A DNA stretch of 64,000 nt from JAHEKB01 sp049115575 (GCA_049115575.1 JAGDZU010000002.1:620001-684000), one strand, 5' to 3'. Numbered from the stretch's first letter, positions 42,460 through 51,945 are shown. Program-made: numbers and translations. Notes: generated from the sequence alone by a model not told the origin.

Positions 42460-45400
42460 ATGAAAAAAATAATAGGCTTGAGCCTGATAGTCTTTCTTAG
42501 CATCTCAGCGATTGCTAAAGAAGATGTAACTCTTTCAGAATTACGAGGAGATCAGGACAATTACCGTAAAGTCATGAAGTTTGGTTTTGACTGTGACCCT
42601 GCAACCCAATCCGCGGATTTGGATGTAAACAACGTCAGAACAAAGATTTTGAACGGCGGTGATATGTGGTGGGATCTCAATACTGCACGTTATGAAGTAC
42701 CGAAGATTGAAGATGTGAATTCTGTGAGAAAGAACTCCATGTTTGCCGGTGCTATCTGGATTGGTGGTGAGGATCTTGGTGGCAACTTGAAATTAGCAGC
42801 GATGACTTATCGTCAAAGAGGTTCTGATTTCTGGCCTGGGCCGTTGGATACTGTAACTAGTAATACAAATGCAGCCACATGTTTGCAATATGACGAAGTA
42901 TTTAAGGTAGATGGTCAAACAATTATTGACCACTATGCAGAATGGGAAAAAAATGGTGTTGTGCCTTTGCCAGATGGGCAGATTAAATCTTGGCCAGGTG
43001 CAGGTTCGGGGGCATATCCAAATCGTCCTTTAGCTCCTTTTAGAGATGTAGACAACAGTGGAACTTATACTCCTAGTGGAGGAGACTATCCTATTCTACA
43101 AGAGGAATGTAAAGGAGAGAAATTAGATAATTTACCTGAGGACCAACCTGATCAAATGTTGTGGTTTATCTATAACGACAAGGGCAATATTCACTCTGAA
43201 ACGCAAGGTGATCCAATTGGTGTTGAATTGCAGACCACGGCATTTGCCTATGCAACCAACGACGAAGTGAATGATATGACCTTCTATACCACAAGGATTA
43301 TCAATAGAGGATTCACACAATTAAAGAATACATACTTTGGTCAATGGGTTGATCCTGATTTAGGAAACTTTACAGATGACTATGTAGGTTGTGATGTGGG
43401 ACTTTCTTTAGGATTCTGCTATAATGGAGATGACAATGATGATGGGGTATTAGGTTATGGACTTAATCCACCATCTGTTGGAGTTGATTTCTTCGAAGGG
43501 CCATTGGTTGATTCCATGGTAGACGGTGTTATGACCAAGGTGGAATTAGGCATGTCTAAGTTTGTTTACTATAACAATAATGCCAACCCTATTAATGGTA
43601 ATCCAAACACTGCGGTTCAATTCTACAATTACCTACAAGGAAAGTGGATGAACGGTAGCGATATACAATATGGTGGTGATGGAATTACAGGAACAGATGG
43701 AACACAAGCTAATTATATGTTCCCTTGGGATACGGATCCAGATCATCCAGGACAATTCTGGGATGAGCGTACCGCGGGTAACTTGCCTGCTGATAGAAGA
43801 TTCTTACAGTCTTCTGGACCATTTATTCTTGAACCAGGTGCTATACAAAGATTAACTGTTGGGGTAGTATGGGCAAGAAGTTCATTTGGTGGTGCTGAAG
43901 GTTCTTTAGGATTATTAAAAGTAGCCAGCCAGAAAGCTCAAGAATTATTCAATTCATGTTTTGATTTGGTTGATGGTCCTGATGCTCCTGAACTGGATAT
44001 TCAAGAATTGGATCAGCAGCTAGTGATTTCATTTGGAAACACAGGAACTGAGAAAATTGAAGGATATACCGAAGAGATTATTAACGGATTCAATGAATTG
44101 GAAAGATATACATTCCAAGGATACAGAATTTTCCAATTGAAAGATGGAACAGTGAGTTTATCTGAATTGGATGATGTTTCCAGAGCTAGAGAAGTATTCC
44201 AATGTGATTTAAAAGACACTTTTGGCATACTAATTAATAGGGAATATGATCCTGATGTTGAAACAGAAGTACCGCAAAGAGAAGTAACAGGGGCAAATCA
44301 AGGTGTAGTTCATTCTGTTTCTTTAACAGAGGATGCATTTGCAACAGGTTCTAATAAGACCTTAGTCAATTTTAAGGACTATTACTATATCATGGTTTCC
44401 TATGCTGCTGGAGAAAGTAGAAATAGAGAATACCTTGAAGGTAGAAAAGTGAAAAAGTTTTCAGCTTCTCCTAGAAAATCTGAACCGAGGTTTGGCGGAT
44501 CTAATCTGCAAGCGGAATACGGTTCTGGACCAAAAATCACTCGTGTTTCAGGAAGAGGAAATGGTGGAAATTCACTAGACCTTACAGATGAAAGCAGAAT
44601 TAACATTGTGAATAGCAATTTCGTAACTGAAGTTGTTTACAACAACGGCCATGGCCCTGTTAATGTAACTGTAATAGATCCATTAAAAATAGAAGATGCT
44701 GAATATGAATTAACCTTGGTTGATTCTGCAACCAAAGCTGGTGGGCCTTTTGTACCTCTAACTGGAAATTATGATGCCGATGAGGTGAAATGGATATTGG
44801 TAAGACTGCCGAATGATACCATAGTTGCAGATACAACTATTAATTATAAGAATGAGCAAGTTATTATAGAAGCCACTTCAGGTGAAAAAATCAGAGATTG
44901 GGGCTTAGCAGTTACCATTGAACAAGTTTCAGGACCAGGAGAGTATGAAGATGACGACGACAATAATGGCATGTTAGACTGGGAAGTGATTTGGGGAGAT
45001 CCAAGCAATGAATGGCTAACTGCTATTAGAGATAATGACATTACTACAGCGAATTCATCCATTGGATTTATTGATTGGATTCGTTCAGGTACGCAAGGTT
45101 CAAGGGATAATTATGACGATCCTTCATGGCATGATTTCTCTCTTGCTGGAGAACCTATAGATCCTTCTCAGGATTATGAGCAGATTTGGAATGGGCGTGT
45201 AGCTCCATACAGATTGGTAGCAAATGATGCAGCGGCAGCCACACCTGAAAGACCAGCGATTTATGTACAAAACTTTGGTTACAGTATGCAAGGTGGTAAT
45301 GCCATTGGAATTGAGAATATAGCTAGTATTGATTTGGTTATTACTCCTGATAAATCACTGTGGTCTGAATGTATCATGCTAGAAATGGGAGAAGATCCTG

Positions 45401-46311
45401 GTTTGAACGAAGGTGGAGCTGAAAAGTTCGATTTGAGATCAGGACAATTAACTTGGAGTGGAGGAACTCTTAAGCCCGGTAAAACTATGTTCCCAGGATA
45501 TGCAGTAAACCTTGAAACAGGTGAGCGATTAAACATTATTGTTGGTGAGGATTCTTATCAAACAGCAGAAAATGGTAGAGACATGAAGTGGAACCCAACA
45601 TCTAATGGAGGTTACTACAATAGCAACTATCCAAGCTATGGAGGTAGACATTACATTTATATAATGGGTTCACATCAAGGCTTGAGTGCGACTTTGCACC
45701 CTCAGCTGCCTATATATGATAGAGGAGAGGAATACTGGAATAGGTTAAATAATCCTTCAAACAAAGCAAGAGAGCTTACAGCTGTAATGCAAAATTGCAT
45801 GTGGGTTGTTCCGACTTATCTCGCAGCTGGTTATGAATTGGTTGATGAAGTTGACGGTATACCAGTTCCTCCTTCAGAATTTACATTGAAAGTTAGAGTG
45901 CAAAAACCATATGAAGATTTTGCAGGAACACCTAAATATAAATTTGGTACTGAAGATATTTCCAATCAAATCAATGATGACAATGCTAAAAATGCTTTGG
46001 ATTTGATTAATGTAGTACCTAACCCATATTATGCGTACTCTGCATATGAATCAAGTCCAATCGACAACAAAATCAAATTCACTAACCTACCTAATAAGTG
46101 TGAAATTTCAATTTACACTCTAGATGGTGCGTTAGTTAGAAGAATCAAGAAAGATGATGATATTACTGATTTAGTTTGGGATTTGAAGAACGATGCAGCA
46201 GTACCTATAGCAAGTGGATTGTATATCATACATGTTGATGCTGGAGATTTAGGAGAGAAGATCCTTAAATGGATGGGAATAATGAGAGAACTTGATTTAG
46301 ATTCATTCTAG
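42460..46311 (+). CDS. Large exported protein with C-terminal T9SS-type domain
   Basis: A 1283-residue protein with a signal peptide (MKKIIGLSLIVFLSISAIA). The start is ATG 42460, with ATG 42451 as an alternative. The N-terminal region (about 65-120) contains GDMWWDLNTARYEVPK, SMFAGAIWIGGEDLGG and MTYRQRGSDFWPGPLDT, a pattern I recognise from large secreted proteins of marine Bacteroidota. Calcium-type aspartate repeats occur (DNDDDGVLG, DDDDNNGMLDW). The last 80 residues (NKCEISIYTLDGALVRRIKK, ...GLYIIHVDAGDLGEKILKW) resemble a FlgD/T9SS type A domain. It is probably displayed at the surface with help from its neighbours. It is not SusD-like. Confidence 0.75.
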   Translation: MKKIIGLSLIVFLSISAIAKEDVTLSELRGDQDNYRKVMKFGFDCDPATQSADLDVNNVRTKILNGGDMWWDLNTARYEVPKIEDVNSVRKNSMFAGAIWIGGEDLGGNLKLAAMTYRQRGSDFWPGPLDTVTSNTNAATCLQYDEVFKVDGQTIIDHYAEWEKNGVVPLPDGQIKSWPGAGSGAYPNRPLAPFRDVDNSGTYTPSGGDYPILQEECKGEKLDNLPEDQPDQMLWFIYNDKGNIHSETQGDPIGVELQTTAFAYATNDEVNDMTFYTTRIINRGFTQLKNTYFGQWVDPDLGNFTDDYVGCDVGLSLGFCYNGDDNDDGVLGYGLNPPSVGVDFFEGPLVDSMVDGVMTKVELGMSKFVYYNNNANPINGNPNTAVQFYNYLQGKWMNGSDIQYGGDGITGTDGTQANYMFPWDTDPDHPGQFWDERTAGNLPADRRFLQSSGPFILEPGAIQRLTVGVVWARSSFGGAEGSLGLLKVASQKAQELFNSCFDLVDGPDAPELDIQELDQQLVISFGNTGTEKIEGYTEEIINGFNELERYTFQGYRIFQLKDGTVSLSELDDVSRAREVFQCDLKDTFGILINREYDPDVETEVPQREVTGANQGVVHSVSLTEDAFATGSNKTLVNFKDYYYIMVSYAAGESRNREYLEGRKVKKFSASPRKSEPRFGGSNLQAEYGSGPKITRVSGRGNGGNSLDLTDESRINIVNSNFVTEVVYNNGHGPVNVTVIDPLKIEDAEYELTLVDSATKAGGPFVPLTGNYDADEVKWILVRLPNDTIVADTTINYKNEQVIIEATSGEKIRDWGLAVTIEQVSGPGEYEDDDDNNGMLDWEVIWGDPSNEWLTAIRDNDITTANSSIGFIDWIRSGTQGSRDNYDDPSWHDFSLAGEPIDPSQDYEQIWNGRVAPYRLVANDAAAATPERPAIYVQNFGYSMQGGNAIGIENIASIDLVITPDKSLWSECIMLEMGEDPGLNEGGAEKFDLRSGQLTWSGGTLKPGKTMFPGYAVNLETGERLNIIVGEDSYQTAENGRDMKWNPTSNGGYYNSNYPSYGGRHYIYIMGSHQGLSATLHPQLPIYDRGEEYWNRLNNPSNKARELTAVMQNCMWVVPTYLAAGYELVDEVDGIPVPPSEFTLKVRVQKPYEDFAGTPKYKFGTEDISNQINDDNAKNALDLINVVPNPYYAYSAYESSPIDNKIKFTNLPNKCEISIYTLDGALVRRIKKDDDITDLVWDLKNDAAVPIASGLYIIHVDAGDLGEKILKWMGIMRELDLDSF

Positions 46312-46330
46312 TAATTATAAATACAGATTA

Positions 46331-47422
46331 ATGAAAAAGACACTAATTATAGCAGCAATGATGTTTGCCACCAGCTTTGTACAAGCTGGGAACTCAGATC
46401 GAATTGGTCAGGCAGGTGCCATGCAATTAAATATTAATGGATATGGAAGAACCTCTGGTTGGGGTTGGTCTGCCGTGAGCACAAGTTCGGGACTAGAAGC
46501 CATATTCAACAATGTGGGTGGATTGGCCTATACGGAAAAAACGGAAATGATTTTCGCGAGAACCGCCTGGTTAATGGGTAGTGATATCAACATCAATACG
46601 TTTGGATTCTCTCAAAATCTTGGAGGAGCTGGAGTATTGGGAGTAAGTGTGATGAGCTACGACATTGGAGACATTCCAATAACAACAACGGAGCAACCTG
46701 ATGGAGGAATAGGAACATACAAGCCTAGTTTTTCCAATATCTCGGTAGCATATGCTAAGAGATTTACAGATCAGATTTCTGGTGGTGTTAACCTAAAAGT
46801 TTTCTCTGAATCTATTTCAAATGCCAAAGCACAAGGTGTTGCTATAGACGCAGGAATACAATACAGAACGGCACTTAACGCAAGCAATAAGATTAAAGGA
46901 AACGACATAAAATTTGGAGTATCACTTAAGAATATTGGACCTGACGCTAGATACAGCGGTGATGGACTTTCTGTTAAAATGGTGTTTATAGACAATCCAG
47001 ACGAAGAAAGAACTGTATCGCAGCGTGCTGCTAAGTTTAATCTTCCAGCATTAATAAACATAAGTGCAGCTTATGATATCAAACTTGATAAAGGAGATGC
47101 TACTTACTTTCACAGATTAACGCCTGCTTTAACTTTTACGAATAATGCATTTGCTTCTAATCAGCTGACTGCCGGTTTGGAGTATGGTTATAAAGAAATG
47201 TTTCAGTTGCGTGGAGGGTTTGCCTATGAAGAGGGTTCTTTTGATTACTATGAAAGAAGCAATGCTTTAACTGGTGTTATGGGTGGATTCACATTTGAAG
47301 TACCTATCAGTTCTGAATCAGCAACAACTTTCGCATTGGATTATTCCTACAGACATTCTAACCCATTTGGTGGTTCACACACTTTTGGAGTAAGATTGAA
47401 CTTAGGAGGTTCTAGCGAGTAA
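46331..47422 (+). CDS. PorV/PorQ-family outer membrane beta-barrel
   Basis: A 363-residue protein with a signal peptide (ending SFVQAG) followed by RIGQAGAMQLNINGYGRTSG and STSSGLEAIFNNVGGLAYTE, the N-terminal hallmark of the PorV/PorQ family, where an 'NPAGLA'-like motif marks the start of a FadL-type barrel. Many amphipathic strands follow and the C terminus is SHTFGVRLNLGG. PorV shuttles T9SS cargo to the attachment complex, and PorQ-like proteins help in related steps. Its position right after a giant T9SS-type protein suggests a dedicated shuttle (inference). Confidence 0.85.
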   Translation: MKKTLIIAAMMFATSFVQAGNSDRIGQAGAMQLNINGYGRTSGWGWSAVSTSSGLEAIFNNVGGLAYTEKTEMIFARTAWLMGSDININTFGFSQNLGGAGVLGVSVMSYDIGDIPITTTEQPDGGIGTYKPSFSNISVAYAKRFTDQISGGVNLKVFSESISNAKAQGVAIDAGIQYRTALNASNKIKGNDIKFGVSLKNIGPDARYSGDGLSVKMVFIDNPDEERTVSQRAAKFNLPALINISAAYDIKLDKGDATYFHRLTPALTFTNNAFASNQLTAGLEYGYKEMFQLRGGFAYEEGSFDYYERSNALTGVMGGFTFEVPISSESATTFALDYSYRHSNPFGGSHTFGVRLNLGGSSE

Positions 47423-47436
47423 TAAAATACAATTTA

Positions 47437-47444
47437 TATCTTTG
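47437..47444 (+). promoter_or_regulatory. -7 box TATCTTTG for greA
   Basis: An exact TAnnTTTG match directly after the PorV-like gene. Transcription would start near 47450, so greA would have a leader of about 50 bases that opens with a stable hairpin. Confidence 0.55.
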
Positions 47445-47452
47445 CATATGTG

Positions 47453-47477
47453 GTGCATCCGCCTTCGGTGGATGCAC
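47453..47477 (+). promoter_or_regulatory. Leader hairpin of greA
   Basis: GTGCATCC pairs with GGATGCAC, extended by GCC/GGT around a TTC loop, giving 11 pairs. It sits at the predicted 5' end of the greA mRNA and lacks a following T-tract. It could protect the mRNA or regulate greA. Confidence 0.55.
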
Positions 47478-47500
47478 ACTTGTTTATAATCCGAGAGCAG

Positions 47501-47974
47501 ATGTCCGTTAATTACATGACACAAGAGGGGTTTGATGCCCTTCAAGAAGAAATAAAGCATTTAGAGCGTGTAGAACGCAAGAAGATAAGTGCCCAAATTG
47601 CAGAAGCAAGAGACAAGGGCGATCTATCTGAGAATGCCGAATATGATGCAGCCAAAGAAGCACAAGGTTTACTTGAGCTCAAAATTTCTAAGCTAAAAAA
47701 TGTTGCGGCTAACTCAAGAGTTTTAGATCCTAAGAATCTGGATTTGAGCAAAGTGAATATACTTTCAACAGTTAAATTATTGAATAAGAAATTCAATAAG
47801 GAGGTACATTATACCATAGTCACTGAGAAAGAAGCGGATCTTAAGCAGAATAAGATTTCTTCTTTGTCTCCAATTGGTAAATCGCTCTTAGGGGCCAAGA
47901 TTGGTGAAGTGGTGGATGTTCAAGTGCCAGCTGGAGTCATTCAATTTGAAATACTAGATATATACATTCAATGA
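47501..47974 (+). CDS. greA: Transcript cleavage factor GreA
   Basis: Rescues backtracked RNA polymerase by stimulating RNA cleavage. The start at ATG 47501 (MSVNYMTQEGFDALQEEIKH) matches the family N terminus; a longer frame beginning at 47450 would include the leader hairpin. The coiled-coil tip carries the acidic motif GDLSENAEYDAAKEAQG needed for activity, and the C-terminal FKBP-like domain ends SPIGKSLLGAKIGEVVDVQVPAGVIQFEIL. It has 157 residues, a normal size. It overlaps the HIT-family gene by four bases. Confidence 0.95.
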   Translation: MSVNYMTQEGFDALQEEIKHLERVERKKISAQIAEARDKGDLSENAEYDAAKEAQGLLELKISKLKNVAANSRVLDPKNLDLSKVNILSTVKLLNKKFNKEVHYTIVTEKEADLKQNKISSLSPIGKSLLGAKIGEVVDVQVPAGVIQFEILDIYIQ

Positions 47975-48360
47975 CCATATTCGAGCGCATAGTAGCTGGT
48001 GAGATTCCTTCATATAAAATTGCGGAGGATGATAACTATCTGGCTTTTCTAGATGCGTTTCCATTGCGCAGAGGTCATTGCCTAGTTATTCCGAAAAAGG
48101 CTACAGATTACATTTTTGATATAGGGGATCAAGAGTTTATCGGTCTTCAATTGTTCTCTAAAAAAGTAGCAAGAGCCATGGACCAAGTACTGGATTGTGA
48201 GCGTATAGGAGTAGCTGTAATTGGCTTAGAAGTACCTCATGCTCATATACACCTTGTTCCTATCAACGGAGTTGCAGACATAGACTTTTCTCAACCTAAA
48301 CTTCAGATTTCTGGAGATGAAATGGAAAAAGTAGCGAGCCAAATCAGGGCCGCGCTTTAA
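47971..48360 (+). CDS. HIT-family nucleotide-binding protein
   Basis: A 129-residue histidine-triad protein with VPHAHIHLVPIN (H-x-H-x-H-x-x) as the active site and an N-terminal FERIVAGEIPSYKIAEDD segment typical of the Hint branch. Hint enzymes hydrolyse adenosine phosphoramidates and similar nucleotides. It is translationally coupled to greA, a pairing common in Bacteroidota. It ends one base before the convergent ruvC. Confidence 0.93.
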   Translation: MTIFERIVAGEIPSYKIAEDDNYLAFLDAFPLRRGHCLVIPKKATDYIFDIGDQEFIGLQLFSKKVARAMDQVLDCERIGVAVIGLEVPHAHIHLVPINGVADIDFSQPKLQISGDEMEKVASQIRAAL

Positions 48361-48930
48361 TTACTTCAATTTATCTGGATTGTTTTTCAAGAAGGATGAC
48401 CATCCACTGTATTTGTCTTCAACCTGACCAGAGTTTGGGTTGAACATGAAATGATGACAAATGGCAATAGCAACAGCATCCGTTGCATCAAATTTGGAAT
48501 GTAATTGATCAAGCTTTAGCAGATTTTTAACCATGCCAGCTACTTGTTCTTTGCTTGCATTACCATTTCCAGTAACAGCTTGTTTTATCCTTTTAGGGGC
48601 GTATTCAAAAATTGGGATTTGCCATTTTAGAGCAGCGGCCATAGAAACACCTTGTGCTCTACCTAGTTTGAGCATGCTCTGTGGGTTTTTACCATAGAAA
48701 GGAGCTTCAATAGCTAGCTCATCTGGTAAAAAGCGTTGAACCAGCTTATCTGTATGGTTAAAAATGGTTTGGAGCTTCATGGCGTGATTGGCTTCCTTCC
48801 TCAAGTCAATGATACCCATAGATATTAAAGTCATCTCCTTCTTTACACATCCGATGACTCCATATCCAGAGATAGTAGTTCCAGGATCAATTCCCAAGAT
48901 AATCTTGTCATATATCTTATCTTTCGCCAC
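48361..48930 (-). CDS. ruvC: Holliday junction resolvase RuvC
   Basis: Cuts four-way DNA junctions during recombination. The first catalytic aspartate is in ILGIDPGTTISGYGVIG (residue 15), the glutamate in LAIEAPFYGKNPQS, and the last acidic pair in KFDATDAVAIAICHH. It has 189 residues, a normal size. The start is GTG at 48930 (MAKDKIYDK); no ATG fits. It diverges from the UPF0104 membrane gene with only 21 bases between them. Confidence 0.95.
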   Translation of the reverse strand: MAKDKIYDKIILGIDPGTTISGYGVIGCVKKEMTLISMGIIDLRKEANHAMKLQTIFNHTDKLVQRFLPDELAIEAPFYGKNPQSMLKLGRAQGVSMAAALKWQIPIFEYAPKRIKQAVTGNGNASKEQVAGMVKNLLKLDQLHSKFDATDAVAIAICHHFMFNPNSGQVEDKYSGWSSFLKNNPDKLK

Positions 48931-48951
48931 TGCTTCATACGAATATCGCCT

Positions 48952-49905
48952 TTGGCCAATAAAAAAATCAATTACAGCCGTTATTACCCCCTAATTAAAT
49001 GGATTTTGACCATTGCTTCTATTGCATTTTTCATTGTTCAATGGCAGAAATTTGAATTAGATGTTTGGCAAAGATTTACAGCTCAAATCAGTTTGTACAA
49101 ATTTTGGCTTATCCTCATAATAGCTTTAATGCTCCTAAATTGGTTTTTGGAATCCGTGAAGTTCAGGGAACTACTGTTTAAGAAAATAACACCAGTCAAG
49201 GCATACCTCACTGTATTCGGAGGGACAACTATCAGTAATTTCACACCCGCTCGCACAGGCGAGTATGTGGGCAGGACTATTCTCCTTAAGAAAATAAGAG
49301 CCATTAAAGTTATAATGGCTACGGTCACTGGAAACCTGTTTCAATTGGTGATGACCTACAGCTTTGGAATACTGTTTACTTTTCTTTATCTAATAGTAGG
49401 AGAAAAGGCAAGTTGGACAGATGACTACTTGCCCAGAGTGTACTTGATAAGCGTGGGGTTTGTATTGCTTCTTGTTTTGCTTTGGCTATTGCCTAAACTA
49501 TACAACACACTTAAAGATAAAATGCCTGTTCTGATTAAGAAAGCGCTGAGAATTGTTCTCAATTATCCCAAGCCATTGCTTAGAAAAGTAAGTGTTGTAG
49601 CTCTATTGAGGTATATATGTTTTAGTTTACAGTTTTTCCTTTTACTTCAAATATTCTCTGGCTTTACGCTTAATGCAAGTCACGTACTTTTAGTTCCTGT
49701 TGCATACCTATTGCAGTCTCTTTTTCCTGTACCGGCTGTGGGAGATGTGGGGGTGAGGGTATTTGTGACAAGCTTATTGTTTAACGTAGTTATGAATAAC
49801 GAACAGATTCTTCTTGCTGTCACAAGTTTGTGGTTTATTAACTTAATTGTGCCAGGTCTTATAGGAGCATTTTATTTGATCTATTCTTTATTTGCCAAAG
49901 AATGA
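48952..49905 (+). CDS. UPF0104/YbhN-family integral membrane protein
   Basis: A 317-residue protein with about eight membrane spans. The segment TTISNFTPARTGEYVGRTIL with GNLFQLVMT matches the lysylphosphatidylglycerol synthase transmembrane region/UPF0104 family (flippase-like domain). No C-terminal aminoacyl-transfer domain is present, so it is not MprF itself. The start is TTG at 48952; no in-frame ATG precedes the first span. It overlaps the following glycosyltransferase by four bases, suggesting joint work on a membrane glycolipid (inference). Confidence 0.82.
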   Translation: MANKKINYSRYYPLIKWILTIASIAFFIVQWQKFELDVWQRFTAQISLYKFWLILIIALMLLNWFLESVKFRELLFKKITPVKAYLTVFGGTTISNFTPARTGEYVGRTILLKKIRAIKVIMATVTGNLFQLVMTYSFGILFTFLYLIVGEKASWTDDYLPRVYLISVGFVLLLVLLWLLPKLYNTLKDKMPVLIKKALRIVLNYPKPLLRKVSVVALLRYICFSLQFFLLLQIFSGFTLNASHVLLVPVAYLLQSLFPVPAVGDVGVRVFVTSLLFNVVMNNEQILLAVTSLWFINLIVPGLIGAFYLIYSLFAKE

Positions 49906-51023
49906 CATACCTCTTAATCATAGGTCTTGTATTGTTACTGCATTATGGCTGGCTCATCTTTGCATATGTTCATCATTGGAATAGATTGGAAAAACTAGAT
50001 GGTGAATCTAATGCCAGTGTAGCTATTCTAATCCCATTTAGAAATGAAGCCTTACATCTACCTGTTTTGTTAGACAGTCTTGAAGCCATTGATTACCAGG
50101 GCGACTGGAATATATTTATGATTAATGATCATTCAACCGATGAAAGCGTTGCCATGATTCAAGATCGTAAAATATCGAGACTTAAAATTCTCCATTTGAA
50201 AAATGCAGAGGGAAAAAAGGAGGCGATTAAGCTAGCATGGAAACATTGTAATGCAGATGTGATTCTTCATACAGATGCGGACTGTAAACTGCCAATCAAC
50301 TGGTTGAAATCTATGTTGGCGCCTATGAGCAATAAAGAAGTAGCCTTTGTGAGTGGACCAGTGAGGTATTCAAAAAGACCTAGACCCAATGAAAGTGGTA
50401 GAATTACTTTTTGGCAGCTGTTTTGGCATAGGTGGTATCAAATAGATTTTGCTGCTCTTAATGTGGCTGGTGCGGCTCAGATACAAATGAAAAAACCTAT
50501 CATGTGCAATGGAGCTAATCTGGCATACAGATCTTCAGCTCTAGGAACGGATCTAAAGATGGATTACGCAAGTGGCGATGATGTTTTCCTTATGCAGCAC
50601 ATTAAAAGCAAAGGGGAAGGTGTATTCTTTCAGAAAGACCCGAGGGCTATGGTTAGAACAGAAGCACCTACTAATATGAAGGCGTTTTTAAATCAAAGGT
50701 TGAGATGGGCAGGAAAAAATACTTCTTACGGGAGCTTGATGAGCACTCTGAGAATGGCTCTTGTCTGGTTGTTCAATATGTTCATTTTAATTGGTCTATT
50801 TAACGTTTCCAATGTTATTGGATTAATGGCGCTGTTTATGCTAATTGTTAAGATATTATTGGATACATATCTCTTAGACGCTAGCAGAAAAGTCTATCAT
50901 ATTGGCCAGGAGGCCTATTCTCAGCTGATTATTGGGCAAATAGCGCATGTGGCTTATATGGCTCTCATACCTATGGCGAGTAAAATATTTAAGTACGAAT
51001 GGAAAGGGAGAAAACTAAAATGA
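49902..51023 (+). CDS. Membrane-bound family 2 glycosyltransferase
   Basis: A 373-residue enzyme with an N-terminal span, a GT-A catalytic domain and two to three C-terminal spans (about 285-360). Catalytic features are VAILIPFRNEALHLPVLLDS, VILHTDADCKLP (DxD-type), GDDVFLMQHIKSKG and QRLRWAGKNTSY (QxxRW-like). These indicate a processive or lipid-linked transferase in the inner membrane. It lies between UPF0104 and a small protein, each overlapping by four bases. The sugar and acceptor are unknown. Confidence 0.88.
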   Translation: MTYLLIIGLVLLLHYGWLIFAYVHHWNRLEKLDGESNASVAILIPFRNEALHLPVLLDSLEAIDYQGDWNIFMINDHSTDESVAMIQDRKISRLKILHLKNAEGKKEAIKLAWKHCNADVILHTDADCKLPINWLKSMLAPMSNKEVAFVSGPVRYSKRPRPNESGRITFWQLFWHRWYQIDFAALNVAGAAQIQMKKPIMCNGANLAYRSSALGTDLKMDYASGDDVFLMQHIKSKGEGVFFQKDPRAMVRTEAPTNMKAFLNQRLRWAGKNTSYGSLMSTLRMALVWLFNMFILIGLFNVSNVIGLMALFMLIVKILLDTYLLDASRKVYHIGQEAYSQLIIGQIAHVAYMALIPMASKIFKYEWKGRKLK

Positions 51024-51283
51024 TTGAAATACCAGACCTCGAACTGGAAATCCTCAAGCTCTGCCTTTATGAAGAGAGTTTTAACACCATATGTGAGGAA
51101 TGTCAAATAACCGATGACCTCAACATTATAGGCGATGCAATCAAAAACCTAATTCATTTAAAACTATTGAAACCTGAGAATACCGAAATGAGATCTATGT
51201 CGTGGATTTATGATGGAGACAAAATGAATGAGAGTTGTTTTAGGGCTACCGCTAAGGGAGTAGATTATATGCTGGATCATTGA
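51020..51283 (+). CDS. Small winged-helix-like protein of unknown function
   Basis: An 87-residue protein starting at ATG 51020, overlapping the glycosyltransferase stop as ATGA. Helices near residues 6-20 and 35-50, followed by SCFRATAKGVDYML at the C terminus (a 'T-x-x-G' turn typical of winged-helix tails), suggest a small wHTH fold. No family is recognised. It converges on the next gene with a 7-base overlap. Confidence 0.6.
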   Translation: MIEIPDLELEILKLCLYEESFNTICEECQITDDLNIIGDAIKNLIHLKLLKPENTEMRSMSWIYDGDKMNESCFRATAKGVDYMLDH

Positions 51284-51945
51284 CCGTTCGACTTAAAACC
51301 TAATCTTTTTCCAGTAGCCAATCCCGCATTATTAAAGTAGTTTTTCTGCTCAAGAGTAATCTCAGACATCACATTCAATGGAGGAACATATAAGTCAAAA
51401 TCGAGAGCGTATAGCATGGTTTGTTCCACAATTTTAATAATTACATCTTGGTTTAACTCGCTGTTTTCCAAGTCCTTGTAAAGAAAATCTAATTGTCTTT
51501 GACCATCTACGTAGAAGTGCCCTTCTGCATTTACAAAAATTCTGGCCAGCAAATAACCAATGTCTGCCATCCTTTGGTACTTAATAGAATCTGAAAGGAA
51601 ATTGTAGGCCTGTATCATGCCAAAATATCCATATTCAGGAGTCTTCTTTACATATTTGCTCTTGTTTATTTTATGATCTGGAGGGAAAATAAAAATGTTG
51701 GTGTGCATTATAAATGCGATGGTGTCTCCGCTAAATTTTAAATGAAATTCAAATTCATTTACCTCGTGCAATTCAACTTCTACATTTTGGTCTTTTTTAA
51801 CCACTTCAGGTGCTAAAGTTTCTGCTATTTCTTTGGAGCATTTTCGGAGCTCACGAAATATGGTTAAAGTATTGCGGTAAATGTGTTGTTTTAAAGCTGC
51901 CTTATTATTCAATCCAGCTATGATGTCAACAATCTGATCAGACAT
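51277..51945 (-). CDS. Conserved hypothetical protein
   Basis: A 222-residue soluble protein of mixed alpha/beta content from ATG 51945 (MSDQIVDIIAGLNNKAALKQ). The longer ATG at 51987 is less likely, because an exact -7 box (TAGCTTTG on this strand, 51964-51971) lies between the two starts. The segment VNEFEFHLKFSGDTIAFIMH with FIFPPDHKI resembles no family I can name. It sits divergent from gltA. Unknown function. Confidence 0.6.
   Translation of the reverse strand: MSDQIVDIIAGLNNKAALKQHIYRNTLTIFRELRKCSKEIAETLAPEVVKKDQNVEVELHEVNEFEFHLKFSGDTIAFIMHTNIFIFPPDHKINKSKYVKKTPEYGYFGMIQAYNFLSDSIKYQRMADIGYLLARIFVNAEGHFYVDGQRQLDFLYKDLENSELNQDVIIKIVEQTMLYALDFDLYVPPLNVMSEITLEQKNYFNNAGLATGKRLGFKSNGQ

Noticed and set aside
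42460..46311. SusD-like nutrient-binding lipoprotein paired with the TonB receptor
   Set aside because: There is no lipobox, no SusD/RagB pattern, the protein is more than twice the usual size, and it carries a T9SS-like tail.
47453..47477. Terminator after the PorV-like gene
   Set aside because: The stem is followed by a mixed sequence without a T-tract and lies downstream of a -7 box that drives greA, so a leader structure fits better.
47450..47500. N-terminal extension of greA
   Set aside because: The extra residues come from the leader hairpin, and the family N terminus matches ATG 47501.
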